The notes under the pieces: model-generated
Told to the model about the DNA's origin: nothing
Database searches by the model: none
What the model saw: the letters and a program-made list of their open reading frames with translations, nothing else
NCBI RefSeq assembly: GCF_001544095.1
Contig: NZ_BCPT01000008.1
Span: 94,833-158,832 of the forward strand
Reading direction: 5' to 3'
From: Enterococcus casseliflavus NBRC 100478
Lineage (GTDB): Bacteria; Bacillota; Bacilli; Lactobacillales; Enterococcaceae
DNA: 64,000 nucleotides
Shown here: positions 9,717 through 17,954 of the stretch, in pieces
Numbering within the stretch: position 1 is the first letter of the stretch
Layout: each line of letters starts with the position of its first letter
Position numbers and translations under genes: made by a program

Positions 9717-10115
9717 TTGTTGACACTATACACTTCCCCAAGTTGCACATCTTGTCGCAAAGCTCGTGCGTGGTTACAAGAGCACGAAATCCCTTTTGTT
9801 GAAAGAAATATTTTTTCAGAACCGTTAAATATTTCTGAGCTTAAGGCAATTCTACAAATGACAGAAGATGGCACAGAAGAAATTATTTCCACCAGATCCA
9901 AAGTATTCCAAAAGTTGAATATGGATCTAGATGACCTGCCCCTAAAAGATTTATTGACACTTGTTCAAGAAAACCCAGGATTATTGCGTCGTCCGATCAT
10001 GATTGATGAAAAACGATTGCAAGTTGGGTTCAACGAAGATGAAATTCGTCGGTTCTTACCTAGGGATGTTCGCCAACTGGAACTAAGACAAGCGCAATTA
10101 ATGGCAGGATTATAA
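9717..10115 (+). CDS. spx: Transcriptional regulator Spx
   Basis: A 132-residue ArsC-fold protein that binds the RNA polymerase alpha C-terminal domain and switches on thiol-oxidative stress genes. The sequence matches Bacillus Spx closely throughout: N-terminal redox switch CxxC (PSCTSC, Cys10 and Cys13), the EISTRS-like segment, and GLLRRPI plus [15 protein letters not shown] near the C-terminus. A TTG start at 9717 is chosen because AAAGGAGAG ends 7 bases upstream and the resulting protein begins like known Spx (M-x-T-L-Y-T-S-P). Spx is degraded by ClpXP with the adaptor SpxH, encoded at 14.0-14.7 kb, and MecA, another Clp adaptor, follows directly. It ends at its own terminator. Confidence 0.97.
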   Translation: MLTLYTSPSCTSCRKARAWLQEHEIPFVERNIFSEPLNISELKAILQMTEDGTEEIISTRSKVFQKLNMDLDDLPLKDLLTLVQENPGLLRRPIMIDEKRLQVGFNEDEIRRFLPRDVRQLELRQAQLMAGL

Positions 10116-10129
10116 ATTTGACTTCATCG

Positions 10130-10163
10130 ACTCGCTTTCTCTTTGAAAGTGAGTCTTTTTTTG
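10130..10163 (+). terminator. spx terminator
   Basis: GACTCGCTTTC (10130-10140) pairs perfectly over a 5-base loop with GAAAGTGAGTC (10146-10156, one G-U), followed by T7. Confidence 0.9.
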
Positions 10164-10201
10164 AGTTTTTACGTTTTTCTTAAGAGGATATTCGTTTTCT
10201 C

Positions 10202-10229
10202 TTTACTTTTTATCAGGTTTCGATACAAT
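10202..10229 (+). promoter_or_regulatory. mecA promoter
   Basis: TTTACT (10202-10207), 16-base spacer, TACAAT (10224-10229), about 38 bases ahead of the mecA start. Confidence 0.55.
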
Positions 10230-10267
10230 GAACCTATAGTGAGTAGCAAAAGTGAGGTGTAGCTAAT

Positions 10268-10918
10268 ATGGAAATGGAACATATCAATGAGAACACCATT
10301 CGTGTATTGATCAAAAGTGAAGACTTAGCTGCGAGAGGCATCACTTTTCTTGACCTTCTAGGAAATCACAATGAAATTGAAAACTTCTTTTACAGTATTC
10401 TTGAAGAAGTTGATATTGACGAAGAATTTAAGGGCAGTGAAGCTGTAACTTTCCAAGTCTTGCCTAAAGGCGATGGGTTAGAATTGTTTATTAGCAAAAA
10501 TCTTCCACCAGAAGGAATGGAAAATTTTGATGAGATGAACGATGAAGCGAATGAAGACATTACCGACATGTTGAAAAAGCATGTGGCGGCTCAATTACAA
10601 GAGTCGGAGCAAGCAGAAGACATCGGCAATCGTTTTGTATTCGAGTTGTTGCGATTCGAAGATATGATTCAATTGGCATCCGAAGTATATTTGGATTCCG
10701 TTGCAACCAATCTTTACCAAATGGGTAACCATTATTATATTGAAATTCGATTCATGGATGCAGAGGTTACTGATATTGAAGTGGAGAACGCACTTTCTTA
10801 TTTGATGGAATTTGCCCAACGGACATCAGTGACGCCAGAGGTTTTATCTGAATATGGTCAGTTGATCATGGAAAACGATGCACTTGAATTGACTCGTTTC
10901 TACTTCAAGAATGATTAA
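10268..10918 (+). CDS. mecA: Clp adaptor protein MecA
   Basis: A 216-residue acidic adaptor that delivers substrates (ComK and others in Bacillus) to ClpC-ClpP. The N-terminal domain starts MEMEHINENTIRV, as in known MecA proteins; a Glu/Asp-rich linker (about residues 85-115) leads to the C-terminal ClpC-binding domain, with phenylalanine- and tyrosine-rich strands. Length and acidity fit the family. An in-frame ATG two codons downstream is an alternative start. It sits between spx and coiA, the same order as in Bacillus. A strong terminator follows. Confidence 0.95.
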   Translation: MEMEHINENTIRVLIKSEDLAARGITFLDLLGNHNEIENFFYSILEEVDIDEEFKGSEAVTFQVLPKGDGLELFISKNLPPEGMENFDEMNDEANEDITDMLKKHVAAQLQESEQAEDIGNRFVFELLRFEDMIQLASEVYLDSVATNLYQMGNHYYIEIRFMDAEVTDIEVENALSYLMEFAQRTSVTPEVLSEYGQLIMENDALELTRFYFKND

Positions 10919-10936
10919 TGAATGAAATTCATTTCC

Positions 10937-10972
10937 AGCCAAGAACATGTTGCTAATGTTCTTGGCTTTTTC
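10937..10972 (+). terminator. mecA terminator
   Basis: Perfect 12-bp stem AGCCAAGAACAT (10937-10948) / ATGTTCTTGGCT (10956-10967) with a 7-base loop, followed by T residues. Confidence 0.92.
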
Positions 10973-11018
10973 AATTGTGTTTGATGAAAATGGCGTATCT
11001 TTTATTGAGGTGAGTTAG

Positions 11019-12008
11019 ATGCTGAAAGCATTGAACCAAAGAAAAGAAGTCATTGCAGCGAAAGGGAGAAAGAAAGCATCAGGTCCTTTTTATTGCCCAG
11101 GGTGTCACCAAGAAGTGACTTTGCGGCAAGGAACCAAGCGACAGCCCCACTTTGCCCATCAAGCAACTGCTGATTGTCAGACTTACAGCGAAGGGGAGAC
11201 GAAGGAACACTTGGAAGCCAAACAACTATTGTTTGAATGGTTTCAAGATACAGGGATTGAGATCGAAGCTTTTTTGCCTAAACTCCAACAGCGTCCTGAC
11301 CTTTGTTATAAGAATATCGCCATTGAAGTACAGTGTTCTTCCCTAAAGTTTTCACGATTTCTTGAAAGAACCAGCACGTATTTAGCAAACGGCTATCGAC
11401 CATGGTGGATCTTAGGGGAGAAATTGCATCCGAAACGCCAATGGTCACTTTTGACAAGAGCCTGCTGTAGTTATCAGGCAACTGGTTTTTGTTTGTGGCT
11501 GATTGATACGCAAAATCAATCCTTAATGAAGTTAGAACAAATCAACTGGCACTATCAAGAAGGAGTCAGCAGTCAACAAAGCGATGCTCGAAAAGGGGCG
11601 CCTTACCATAAAGAAACACTTCGCCCTTTGTGCAAAGGACAAAGATCAAACCATCACCGTCCTCCTGAGTGGCTTGCTGCAGACTATCAGGTCTGGTTGA
11701 TACAAAAACTGCGAAAGAACCTGCCAAAAATCCGTATGATCCAAGAAATATTGTATCCGTTAAAAGGCAATGTCTCCCAGCTGCCTATGTGGTGCTATTG
11801 TGCAAGCAGCTTTGGCATTTTATTTGAGCATTGAATATTGGTTTTTCGCTTTCTTTATTTAAGTGACTGTCCACTTCGTTTTGATCAATGGGTGGCACGG
11901 CTACGGCAGCTGGATTGGCAATGGCAATTCCCGTTACTGGATCAACGGGAAATTTTGCGCGGACTCTTTCAAGAATGCCAATATTTAGAAAATTCGGTTT
12001 CTTTTTAA
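11019..12008 (+). pseudogene. coiA: Competence protein CoiA, interrupted by an in-frame TGA
   Basis: CoiA is needed for DNA uptake and transformation in naturally competent Firmicutes. The frame opens with ATG behind GAGGTGAG and has the N-terminal zinc-ribbon-like CPGCHQEVTLRQG and HFAH motifs and the nuclease-like core (YKNIAIEVQCSSLKFSRF). It stops at TGA 11832-11834 after 271 residues. The same frame continues without other stops for 57 more codons to TAA at 12006-12008, and this extension reads as genuine protein (ILVFRFLYLSDC, WVARLRQLDWQWQFPLLDQR). Without the TGA the product would be 329 residues, the usual CoiA length. Loss of the last sixth of the protein probably impairs function, though a truncated product is possible. 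Confidence 0.82.
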
Positions 12009-12076
12009 GCCAATGATTTGGTTTCACTGAAAAGTATGATAAGATAATTTTAACCAATGAACAAGGAGTGAAGGGA

Positions 12077-13894
12077 ATGTCAGAAACAAAACAATTACCA
12101 GCACGTGAATCGATTCCAGTCGAAAAAACGTGGGACTTAACGAAAATCTATGCCGATGATGCGGCTTTTGACATAGAATTTCAAGAGATCCAAGCACAAG
12201 TCAAAGAAGCAAGTCGTTACCAAGGCACTTTAGCCGATGGGCCGCAAGCCTTCTTATCCGCATTAGAATTTGTTTTAGCGCTTTCTCGTCGTTTAGAGAA
12301 ACTCTATGTATACAGTCATTTGAAAAACGACCAAGATACTGCCAATACGACGTATCAAGGCTTGTATGCAAAAGCAAGTAACTTGGTTGCGCAAGTAAGT
12401 GAAGCCGTTGCTTGGTTTGATCCTGAGCTATTGACAATGTCTGATGAAACGATTTGGGGCTATTTCGATCAAGAGCCGAAACTAGCTGTTTATCGTCATA
12501 TGATCGAAAAAACCATCAACGAGCGTCCACATGTCTTGCCAGCGGAGCAAGAAGCGTTATTAGCTGGTGCTGGCGAAATTTTTGGGGCACCTGGCAACAT
12601 TTTTTCTGTTTTAAACAATGCTGATTTGGATTTTCCAGTAGTTGAAGACGAAAACGGGGAAAAAGTACAGTTATCTCATGGTGTATACGGTGAGTTGATG
12701 GAAAGCACGGATCGATCTGTCCGTGAAGCAGCCTTTAAAGGTCTTTATGGTGTCTATGAGCAATTCCGCAATACCTTTGCCCAAACATTAAGCACCAATA
12801 TCAAAGCTCATAACTTTAAAGCAAAAGCCCGCAAATTTGATTCGGCACGGCAAGCCGCTTTGAGTGCCAACCATATTCCTGAAAGTGTCTACGATACATT
12901 AGTGGACGTCGTCAATCAGCACCTGCCATTGTTGCATCGTTATATGGCATTAAGAAAACGCCTATTGGCTGTCGATACGTTGCATATGTATGATGTTTAT
13001 ACGCCAATTTTAGGGGAAGCGCCTATTCGTTATACCTATGAAGAAGCGGTCGAAAAAGCGAAAGAAGCGTTAAAACCATTAGGTGAAGAATACCTTGCAG
13101 TGGTTGAAGAAGCCTTCAGCAATCGGTGGATCGATGTCGTTGAAAACAAAGGCAAACGCAGTGGCGCGTATTCTTCTGGTGCCTATGATACGCTGCCATA
13201 TATCCTGATGAACTGGAATGATCGATTGGATCAACTCTTTACTCTTGTTCATGAAATGGGACACAGTGTGCATAGTTACTTTACACGTAATAACCAGCCT
13301 TACGCCTATGGGGATTATTCGATCTTTTTAGCGGAAATCGCTTCAACCACCAATGAAAATATTTTGACAGAGTATATGCTGCAGACTGAAACAGATCCAC
13401 GGGTCAAAGCTTATGTCTTGAATCATTTTCTCGATGGCTTCAAAGGAACGATTTTCCGTCAAACGCAATTTGCCGAGTTTGAACACTTCATGCACGTGGA
13501 AGATGCGAAAGGAACGCCATTGACCAGTGAGTTCTTAAGCGAGAACTATGCCGAGTTAAATGCAAAATACTACGGACCTTCTGTTGAAAAAGATCCTGAG
13601 ATTCGTCTTGAGTGGTCACGCATTCCGCATTTCTATTACAATTACTATGTTTACCAGTATTCAACCGGATTTTCGGCAGCTTCTGCTTTAGCGAAGAAAA
13701 TCTTAGCAGGTGAACCAGATGCCTTAACCAACTATTTGAACTATTTGAAAGCTGGACGCAGTGATTATCCAATCGAAGTCATGAAAAAAGCGGGCGTCGA
13801 TATGACAAAAGCAGATTATATTGAAGACGCGATGAAAGTATTTGAGCAACGCTTGAATGAATTGGAAGAACTCGTCAAAGAAATTGAAGCATAA
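12077..13894 (+). CDS. pepF: Oligoendopeptidase F
   Basis: A 605-residue cytoplasmic zinc metallopeptidase of family M3 that cuts medium-length peptides. The zinc motif HEMGH lies at about residues 392-396 inside LVHEMGHSVHSYF, with the third zinc ligand Glu in the following IFLAEIASTTNE. The N-terminal all-helical lobe and total length fit PepF. The ATG at 12077 is preferred: AAGGAG (12063-12068) lies 8 bases upstream, whereas a GTG at 12068 would overlap it. Between coiA and spxH, as in Bacillus. A terminator follows. Confidence 0.96.
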   Translation: MSETKQLPARESIPVEKTWDLTKIYADDAAFDIEFQEIQAQVKEASRYQGTLADGPQAFLSALEFVLALSRRLEKLYVYSHLKNDQDTANTTYQGLYAKASNLVAQVSEAVAWFDPELLTMSDETIWGYFDQEPKLAVYRHMIEKTINERPHVLPAEQEALLAGAGEIFGAPGNIFSVLNNADLDFPVVEDENGEKVQLSHGVYGELMESTDRSVREAAFKGLYGVYEQFRNTFAQTLSTNIKAHNFKAKARKFDSARQAALSANHIPESVYDTLVDVVNQHLPLLHRYMALRKRLLAVDTLHMYDVYTPILGEAPIRYTYEEAVEKAKEALKPLGEEYLAVVEEAFSNRWIDVVENKGKRSGAYSSGAYDTLPYILMNWNDRLDQLFTLVHEMGHSVHSYFTRNNQPYAYGDYSIFLAEIASTTNENILTEYMLQTETDPRVKAYVLNHFLDGFKGTIFRQTQFAEFEHFMHVEDAKGTPLTSEFLSENYAELNAKYYGPSVEKDPEIRLEWSRIPHFYYNYYVYQYSTGFSAASALAKKILAGEPDALTNYLNYLKAGRSDYPIEVMKKAGVDMTKADYIEDAMKVFEQRLNELEELVKEIEA

Positions 13895-13904
13895 TTGAAA
13901 AGCG

Positions 13905-13938
13905 AACCAATCCGTAAAGGATTGGTTTGTTTTTTTGT
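13905..13938 (+). terminator. pepF terminator
   Basis: AACCAATCC (13905-13913) pairs with GGATTGGTT (13919-13927), followed by a run of T. Confidence 0.88.
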
Positions 13939-13950
13939 TTGTCCACAATA

Positions 13951-14007
13951 AAAAACGCTGCGCAGCGAGCCAAACACAAGATCATCGTTTGGCTCGCTGC
14001 GCAGCGT
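13951..14007 (-). terminator. 21-bp-stem terminator for spxH (minus strand)
   Basis: A perfect 21-bp inverted repeat (13955-13975 and 13987-14007) with an 11-base loop is followed on the minus strand by TTTTT. Each arm also contains the 12-bp self-palindrome CGCTGCGCAGCG, so the arms could fold separately. Confidence 0.85.
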
Positions 14008-14024
14008 CGCTATTGAATAGGGTT

Positions 14025-14681
14025 TCATAAAAGAATCAACCCGCGATCAATTTCATGAATAGTGGAAAGTTTTGGTGCTTTCAAAGACTGAGCTTTTTGC
14101 AAGAATGTATCGAGTTCTGTTGCTGTACCACAGACGAGCGGAAGACTTCTCAGTTCCTCTGATCCTTCTAAAAGGACCCCATATTCTTCTTCACTTGAAA
14201 AATCATACACCACAGCAGAGGGTGTGATCGTGATGCCCATATCTTTGGCTACACGCTGATCGGTGGCAAAGTTCTTTTTCACTAGCTCAGAGGATCGATC
14301 TTCTAGGAACATCTCTAAATCACCATTCGTTTCAGAAAATAATTCTTTCACTAAGGCATCGCTATATTCTTGTCTTTCGATCCCTATCCGTTGTTGCAGT
14401 TTCAACAAGAAATCCCGCGCAATTTTTTTCCCTTGCAACTGAGCGGCCTTATAGTCCAGTGATGCAGCATAGATTTGGTTGGTCTGTTCATTTCGCAAGA
14501 CCAAATCCGTCTTATTCATGGACAAATAGTCCATTGAGACACCTACGGAAAACAAGTTAACGAAAGGTAGGATCTGCAAATGGATTTTTTTGCGGCTGGT
14601 GTTTAATTTATTGAGAATCTCTTTTTCGATATCATAACAAATAGGCCCAATCGGATTAATAAATAAAAACAGTTCGATCAT
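14025..14681 (-). CDS. spxH: ClpXP adaptor SpxH (YjbH), DsbA-fold
   Basis: A 218-residue DsbA/thioredoxin-fold protein. Position next to pepF and near spx, length, and the opening IELFLFINPIGPICYDIE mark it as SpxH/YjbH, the adaptor that hands Spx to ClpXP and aggregates under stress. In Bacillus the motif here is CPEC; this protein reads GPIC, so the first cysteine is gone and only one active-site-like cysteine remains. The start (ATG at 14681) has GGGGAGAG at good spacing; a longer frame up to 14726 has no ribosome site. It is the single gene ahead of the 21-bp-stem terminator. Confidence 0.88.
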   Translation of the reverse strand: MIELFLFINPIGPICYDIEKEILNKLNTSRKKIHLQILPFVNLFSVGVSMDYLSMNKTDLVLRNEQTNQIYAASLDYKAAQLQGKKIARDFLLKLQQRIGIERQEYSDALVKELFSETNGDLEMFLEDRSSELVKKNFATDQRVAKDMGITITPSAVVYDFSSEEEYGVLLEGSEELRSLPLVCGTATELDTFLQKAQSLKAPKLSTIHEIDRGLILL

Positions 14682-14789
14682 TTGAATCTCTCCCCAATTA
14701 AGATTCTTTTGTACCTTGAAAAACAAAATAAGTATGTTTTATTAAATATAGCAAAAAAACGCGAAAAAAGTAAGCAAAAGGACAGCTTA

Positions 14790-15365
14790 CTATGATTTTT
14801 CTTCAACGGCTCGGATGATCTTGTTTTTCGCTGGTCGGTAAGGAACGCCAAAGAGACGTAACAAGGAGTGAAAGGCATCTTTTCCTTTAATCGGCTCGTT
14901 GACTTCTAACTCCAACTCATAATCATGCTGTTGACCATACCAGCTTTCATCCAAAGCAAGTAATCCTTCATTGATTGGAAATTCCGCCCGTTTCGTTTTT
15001 AATGCTGCGATCATGTGTAATGAATCAGGTTCGATATCCGCTGCTTTTAAACGTTGAGCAACCACACCTGTTTTTAAAATTTTTTCTGACGCGATCAATG
15101 ACGCTGCGGTTTCGATTGTCAAAGGATCAGTCGTTTCTAGCAGACCGTGCTCAATGGGGGTTTTTAGCGTTAATTCCGCATTGGTAGCAGTCGTGCGAAT
15201 ACGCAAGCCGAACTGCTTTTCCTGCAGCTTATGATCTACCGTATCAAAATAGTAGTTGGTTTGTATCTTAAATGCTTCTTCTGACAAATTGTAATAAGCA
15301 AGCAGCTGGTGGTATTCTTTTTCCGTCAACATTGTTTTATATTCAATCTCTACTTGTTCGACCAT
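14790..15365 (-). CDS. CYTH-domain protein (YjbK family), probable triphosphatase
   Basis: A 191-residue protein of the CYTH (adenylate cyclase class IV / thiamine triphosphatase) fold. The N-terminus holds the hallmark ExExK motif (VEIEYK), followed by charged strands typical of the metal-triphosphate tunnel (FGLRIRTT, AELTLKTP, ELELEV). It corresponds to Bacillus yjbK by position between yjbH and relQ. CYTH proteins in bacteria usually cleave inorganic triphosphate; activity here is inferred. ATG start with an AGAGAG-type site. It is divergent from relQ. Confidence 0.88.
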   Translation of the reverse strand: MVEQVEIEYKTMLTEKEYHQLLAYYNLSEEAFKIQTNYYFDTVDHKLQEKQFGLRIRTTATNAELTLKTPIEHGLLETTDPLTIETAASLIASEKILKTGVVAQRLKAADIEPDSLHMIAALKTKRAEFPINEGLLALDESWYGQQHDYELELEVNEPIKGKDAFHSLLRLFGVPYRPAKNKIIRAVEEKS

Positions 15366-15561
15366 CGTTTCTCACTCTCTTTCTATTGCAACCATAGTGT
15401 ACGCTGTTTCAGCTATTCCGTCAAAGAAACCAAACAAAGAAAAGCTGAGACGTTGGGGGAGAGACAAAAAATCTTTTGTTTCTGCTCTTCTGTTCATTCA
15501 GTTTTATTCCAAGAGTATGGTAGAATAAGAGGTATGTTATGAACAGAATCGAGGGAGAAGA

Positions 15562-16230
15562 ATGATTCGAGATTGGGAAGAATTCTTAGCGCCTTATGAA
15601 CAGGCGGTTTCAGAATTAAAAGTAAAATTAAGAGGCATACGAAAACAATATCGGGAACAAAACAAGCATGTTCCCATTGAATTTGTCACTGGGCGGGTCA
15701 AGCCAGTGGATAGCATTTTAACGAAAAGTAAATTACGTGGGATTGCTTTGGATCGGCTAGAAGAAGAGATGTCTGATATCGCTGGCTTGCGAATCATGTG
15801 TCAATTTGTGGAAGACATTCACCAAGTCGTTGAACTGTTGCGTACACGTAAAGACATGAAAGTGATCATTGAACGGGACTATATCACCAATAAAAAAGCC
15901 AGTGGTTACCGTTCGTACCATCTAGTGATCGAATATCCCGTTCAACTGATCGACGGGGAAAAAATTATTTTGGCTGAGATTCAAATTCGGACACTAGCGA
16001 TGAATTTTTGGGCAACGATCGAACATTCATTAAACTACAAATACCAAGGGGAATTTCCCGCTGAAATCAGTGAACGGCTACGTCGGTCGGCAGAAGCCGC
16101 CTATCAGCTAGACGAAGAAATGTCCAATATCCGTGAAGAGATCCAAGAGGCACAACGGTTATTTTCACATGGGAAAGGCAAGCGAGGCGGACATGATCAG
16201 AACCCGTTGCCAAAGGGGGAAACGGAATGA
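15562..16230 (+). CDS. relQ: Small alarmone synthetase RelQ
   Basis: A 222-residue single-domain (p)ppGpp synthetase (RelA_SpoT synthetase domain, no hydrolase or TGS domain). Seen: GRVKPVDSILTKSKLRG, the DIAGLRIMCQF segment with the catalytic Asp, SGYRSYHLVIEYP, and EIQIRTLAMNFWATIEHSLNYKY with the catalytic Glu. In enterococci RelQ makes alarmone alongside the bifunctional RelA. The ATG has GAGGGAGAAG upstream; a TGGTAGAAT extended -10 lies about 40 bases before it. The stop overlaps the nadK start in ATGA, so the two are translationally coupled. Confidence 0.95.
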   Translation: MIRDWEEFLAPYEQAVSELKVKLRGIRKQYREQNKHVPIEFVTGRVKPVDSILTKSKLRGIALDRLEEEMSDIAGLRIMCQFVEDIHQVVELLRTRKDMKVIIERDYITNKKASGYRSYHLVIEYPVQLIDGEKIILAEIQIRTLAMNFWATIEHSLNYKYQGEFPAEISERLRRSAEAAYQLDEEMSNIREEIQEAQRLFSHGKGKRGGHDQNPLPKGETE

Positions 16231-17033
16231 AAGGTATCCGCGTGGCAATCGTCCATAATCAAGAAAGCAAGTCGGTAGAAGTGACAAAGCGTTTAACTAC
16301 GCTTTTAGAACAATCAGAAAATAAGATCGATCAAGACAATCCTGAATTAGTGATTTCTGTTGGGGGAGACGGCACGCTCCTTTCTGCTTTTCACTTGTAC
16401 AATCATAAGTTGGATCAAGTACAGTTTTTAGGCGTCCATACGGGTCATCTCGGCTTTTACACGGACTGGCGAGATTATGAATTGGAAGAACTAGTCGAGT
16501 CATTATGCAATGACCATCAAAAAAGCGTCAGCTATCCGTTATTAGATGTCCGTATCACGTATGCGAATGGAAAATCAGACAAGCATTTCCTAGCATTGAA
16601 TGAATCAACGATCAAGCGCGGCAATCGAACGATGGTTGCCGATATTTCTATTAAAGAAGACCTCTTTGAAAAGTTTCGCGGCGATGGCTTATCGATCTCA
16701 ACGCCCACCGGCTCCACTGCTTATAACAAGAGTGTTGGTGGGGCAGTCTTGCACCCAAGTATCAATGCCTTTCAATTGGCAGAGATTGCTTCGTTGAACA
16801 ATCGTGTCTTTCGGACCCTTGGTTCGCCGATCGTCGTGGGTCACCATGAATGGGTCAAAGTACAACTGCAGCAAAGCACCGACTATTTAGTGACGATCGA
16901 TCAGTTTACCATCGAACAAGAAGAAATCGATGCTATCTATTACCGTATTGCCGATGAACGGATTCATTTTGCGTCTTATCGGCATATGCATTTTTGGAAT
17001 CGGGTCAAAGATTCCTTTATTGGAGAAGAATAA
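16227..17033 (+). CDS. nadK: NAD kinase
   Basis: A 268-residue enzyme that phosphorylates NAD to NADP. The GGDGT motif (VISVGGDGTLLSAF) lies near residue 48, the NExxIKRG-like LNESTIKRG near residue 125, and the conserved glycine-rich GDGLSISTPTGSTAYNKS near 152. Four-base overlap with relQ and about 4-base gap to the pseudouridine synthase indicate one operon, same as Bacillus yjbM-yjbN-yjbO. Confidence 0.96.
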   Translation: MKGIRVAIVHNQESKSVEVTKRLTTLLEQSENKIDQDNPELVISVGGDGTLLSAFHLYNHKLDQVQFLGVHTGHLGFYTDWRDYELEELVESLCNDHQKSVSYPLLDVRITYANGKSDKHFLALNESTIKRGNRTMVADISIKEDLFEKFRGDGLSISTPTGSTAYNKSVGGAVLHPSINAFQLAEIASLNNRVFRTLGSPIVVGHHEWVKVQLQQSTDYLVTIDQFTIEQEEIDAIYYRIADERIHFASYRHMHFWNRVKDSFIGEE

Positions 17034-17037
17034 ACCC

Positions 17038-17937
17038 ATGGAATTTACGTATCACTATACTGGACAAGGACAGCAAGTCAAATACTTTTTGAAGGAACAA
17101 GGGGTGTCCAAAGGACTGTTAGCAAAAATCAAATTTCAAGGCGGAAAGATATTTGTCAACGATCACGAGCAAAACGTCTTGTTTTCTTTGGCGCAAAATG
17201 ATAGGGTAACTATTGTAATTCCTCCTGAAGGGGAACATGAGACGATGCTGGCTGACCCGACACCGATTGAGGTCGTGTATGAAGATGCCCATCTGTTAGT
17301 CGTGAATAAGCCAGCAGGCATCTCATCGATCCCTGCGCAATATCATCCGACTGGCACGATGGCCAATCGCGTCAAGGCCTACTATCAAGCGCAGCACTAT
17401 GAAGATCAAGTGATTCATGTAGTCACGCGGTTAGACCGTGACACATCAGGACTGATGCTTTTTGCAAAACATGGGTTTGCCCATGCGAAGCTGGATAGCC
17501 AGTTGCGAAAGAAGCAGGTCGTAAAAAAATATCAAGCCCTCGTTGCTGGTGAACTGCCCGCACTTTCTGCCCATGGTGAGATTGAGCTGCCGATTGCTAG
17601 GGACCTGACGTCACTATTGAAACGCAAGGTCAGTGACGAAGGAAAAGAAGCACGGACGGAGTATTGGCTAAAACAACGCAATTCAGATTGCGCTTTAGTT
17701 GATATTCAGTTACACACAGGCAGGACACATCAAATAAGGGTCCATTTTTCTGCAATCGGTTGTCCCTTATTAGGAGACGAGATGTATGGCGGTACAATGG
17801 CTCTTGGGATCAAACGACAAGCATTACACTGCTGTCAGCTGCAATTTCAGCATCCCTTTACGAATGAACCGTTGGCTTTTAAGCTGCCCTTACCAGCAGA
17901 CATGGCCGCTGTTTGCTCAGCCATGGATAGGCAATAA
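17038..17937 (+). CDS. RluA-family rRNA pseudouridine synthase (YjbO)
   Basis: A 299-residue RNA pseudouridine synthase. The N-terminal S4-like RNA-binding part (about residues 1-75) precedes the catalytic domain with VTRLDRDTSGLMLFAK (catalytic Asp) and the HTGRTHQIRVHF motif. It most resembles RluD-type enzymes; the exact uridine is not deducible. The start ATG at 17038 is chosen because GGAGAAGAA at the end of nadK serves as ribosome site and the protein then begins like its relatives; an upstream frame inside nadK is not real. Confidence 0.92.
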   Translation: MEFTYHYTGQGQQVKYFLKEQGVSKGLLAKIKFQGGKIFVNDHEQNVLFSLAQNDRVTIVIPPEGEHETMLADPTPIEVVYEDAHLLVVNKPAGISSIPAQYHPTGTMANRVKAYYQAQHYEDQVIHVVTRLDRDTSGLMLFAKHGFAHAKLDSQLRKKQVVKKYQALVAGELPALSAHGEIELPIARDLTSLLKRKVSDEGKEARTEYWLKQRNSDCALVDIQLHTGRTHQIRVHFSAIGCPLLGDEMYGGTMALGIKRQALHCCQLQFQHPFTNEPLAFKLPLPADMAAVCSAMDRQ

Positions 17938-17954
17938 CAAATGAGGTGAAGAGA

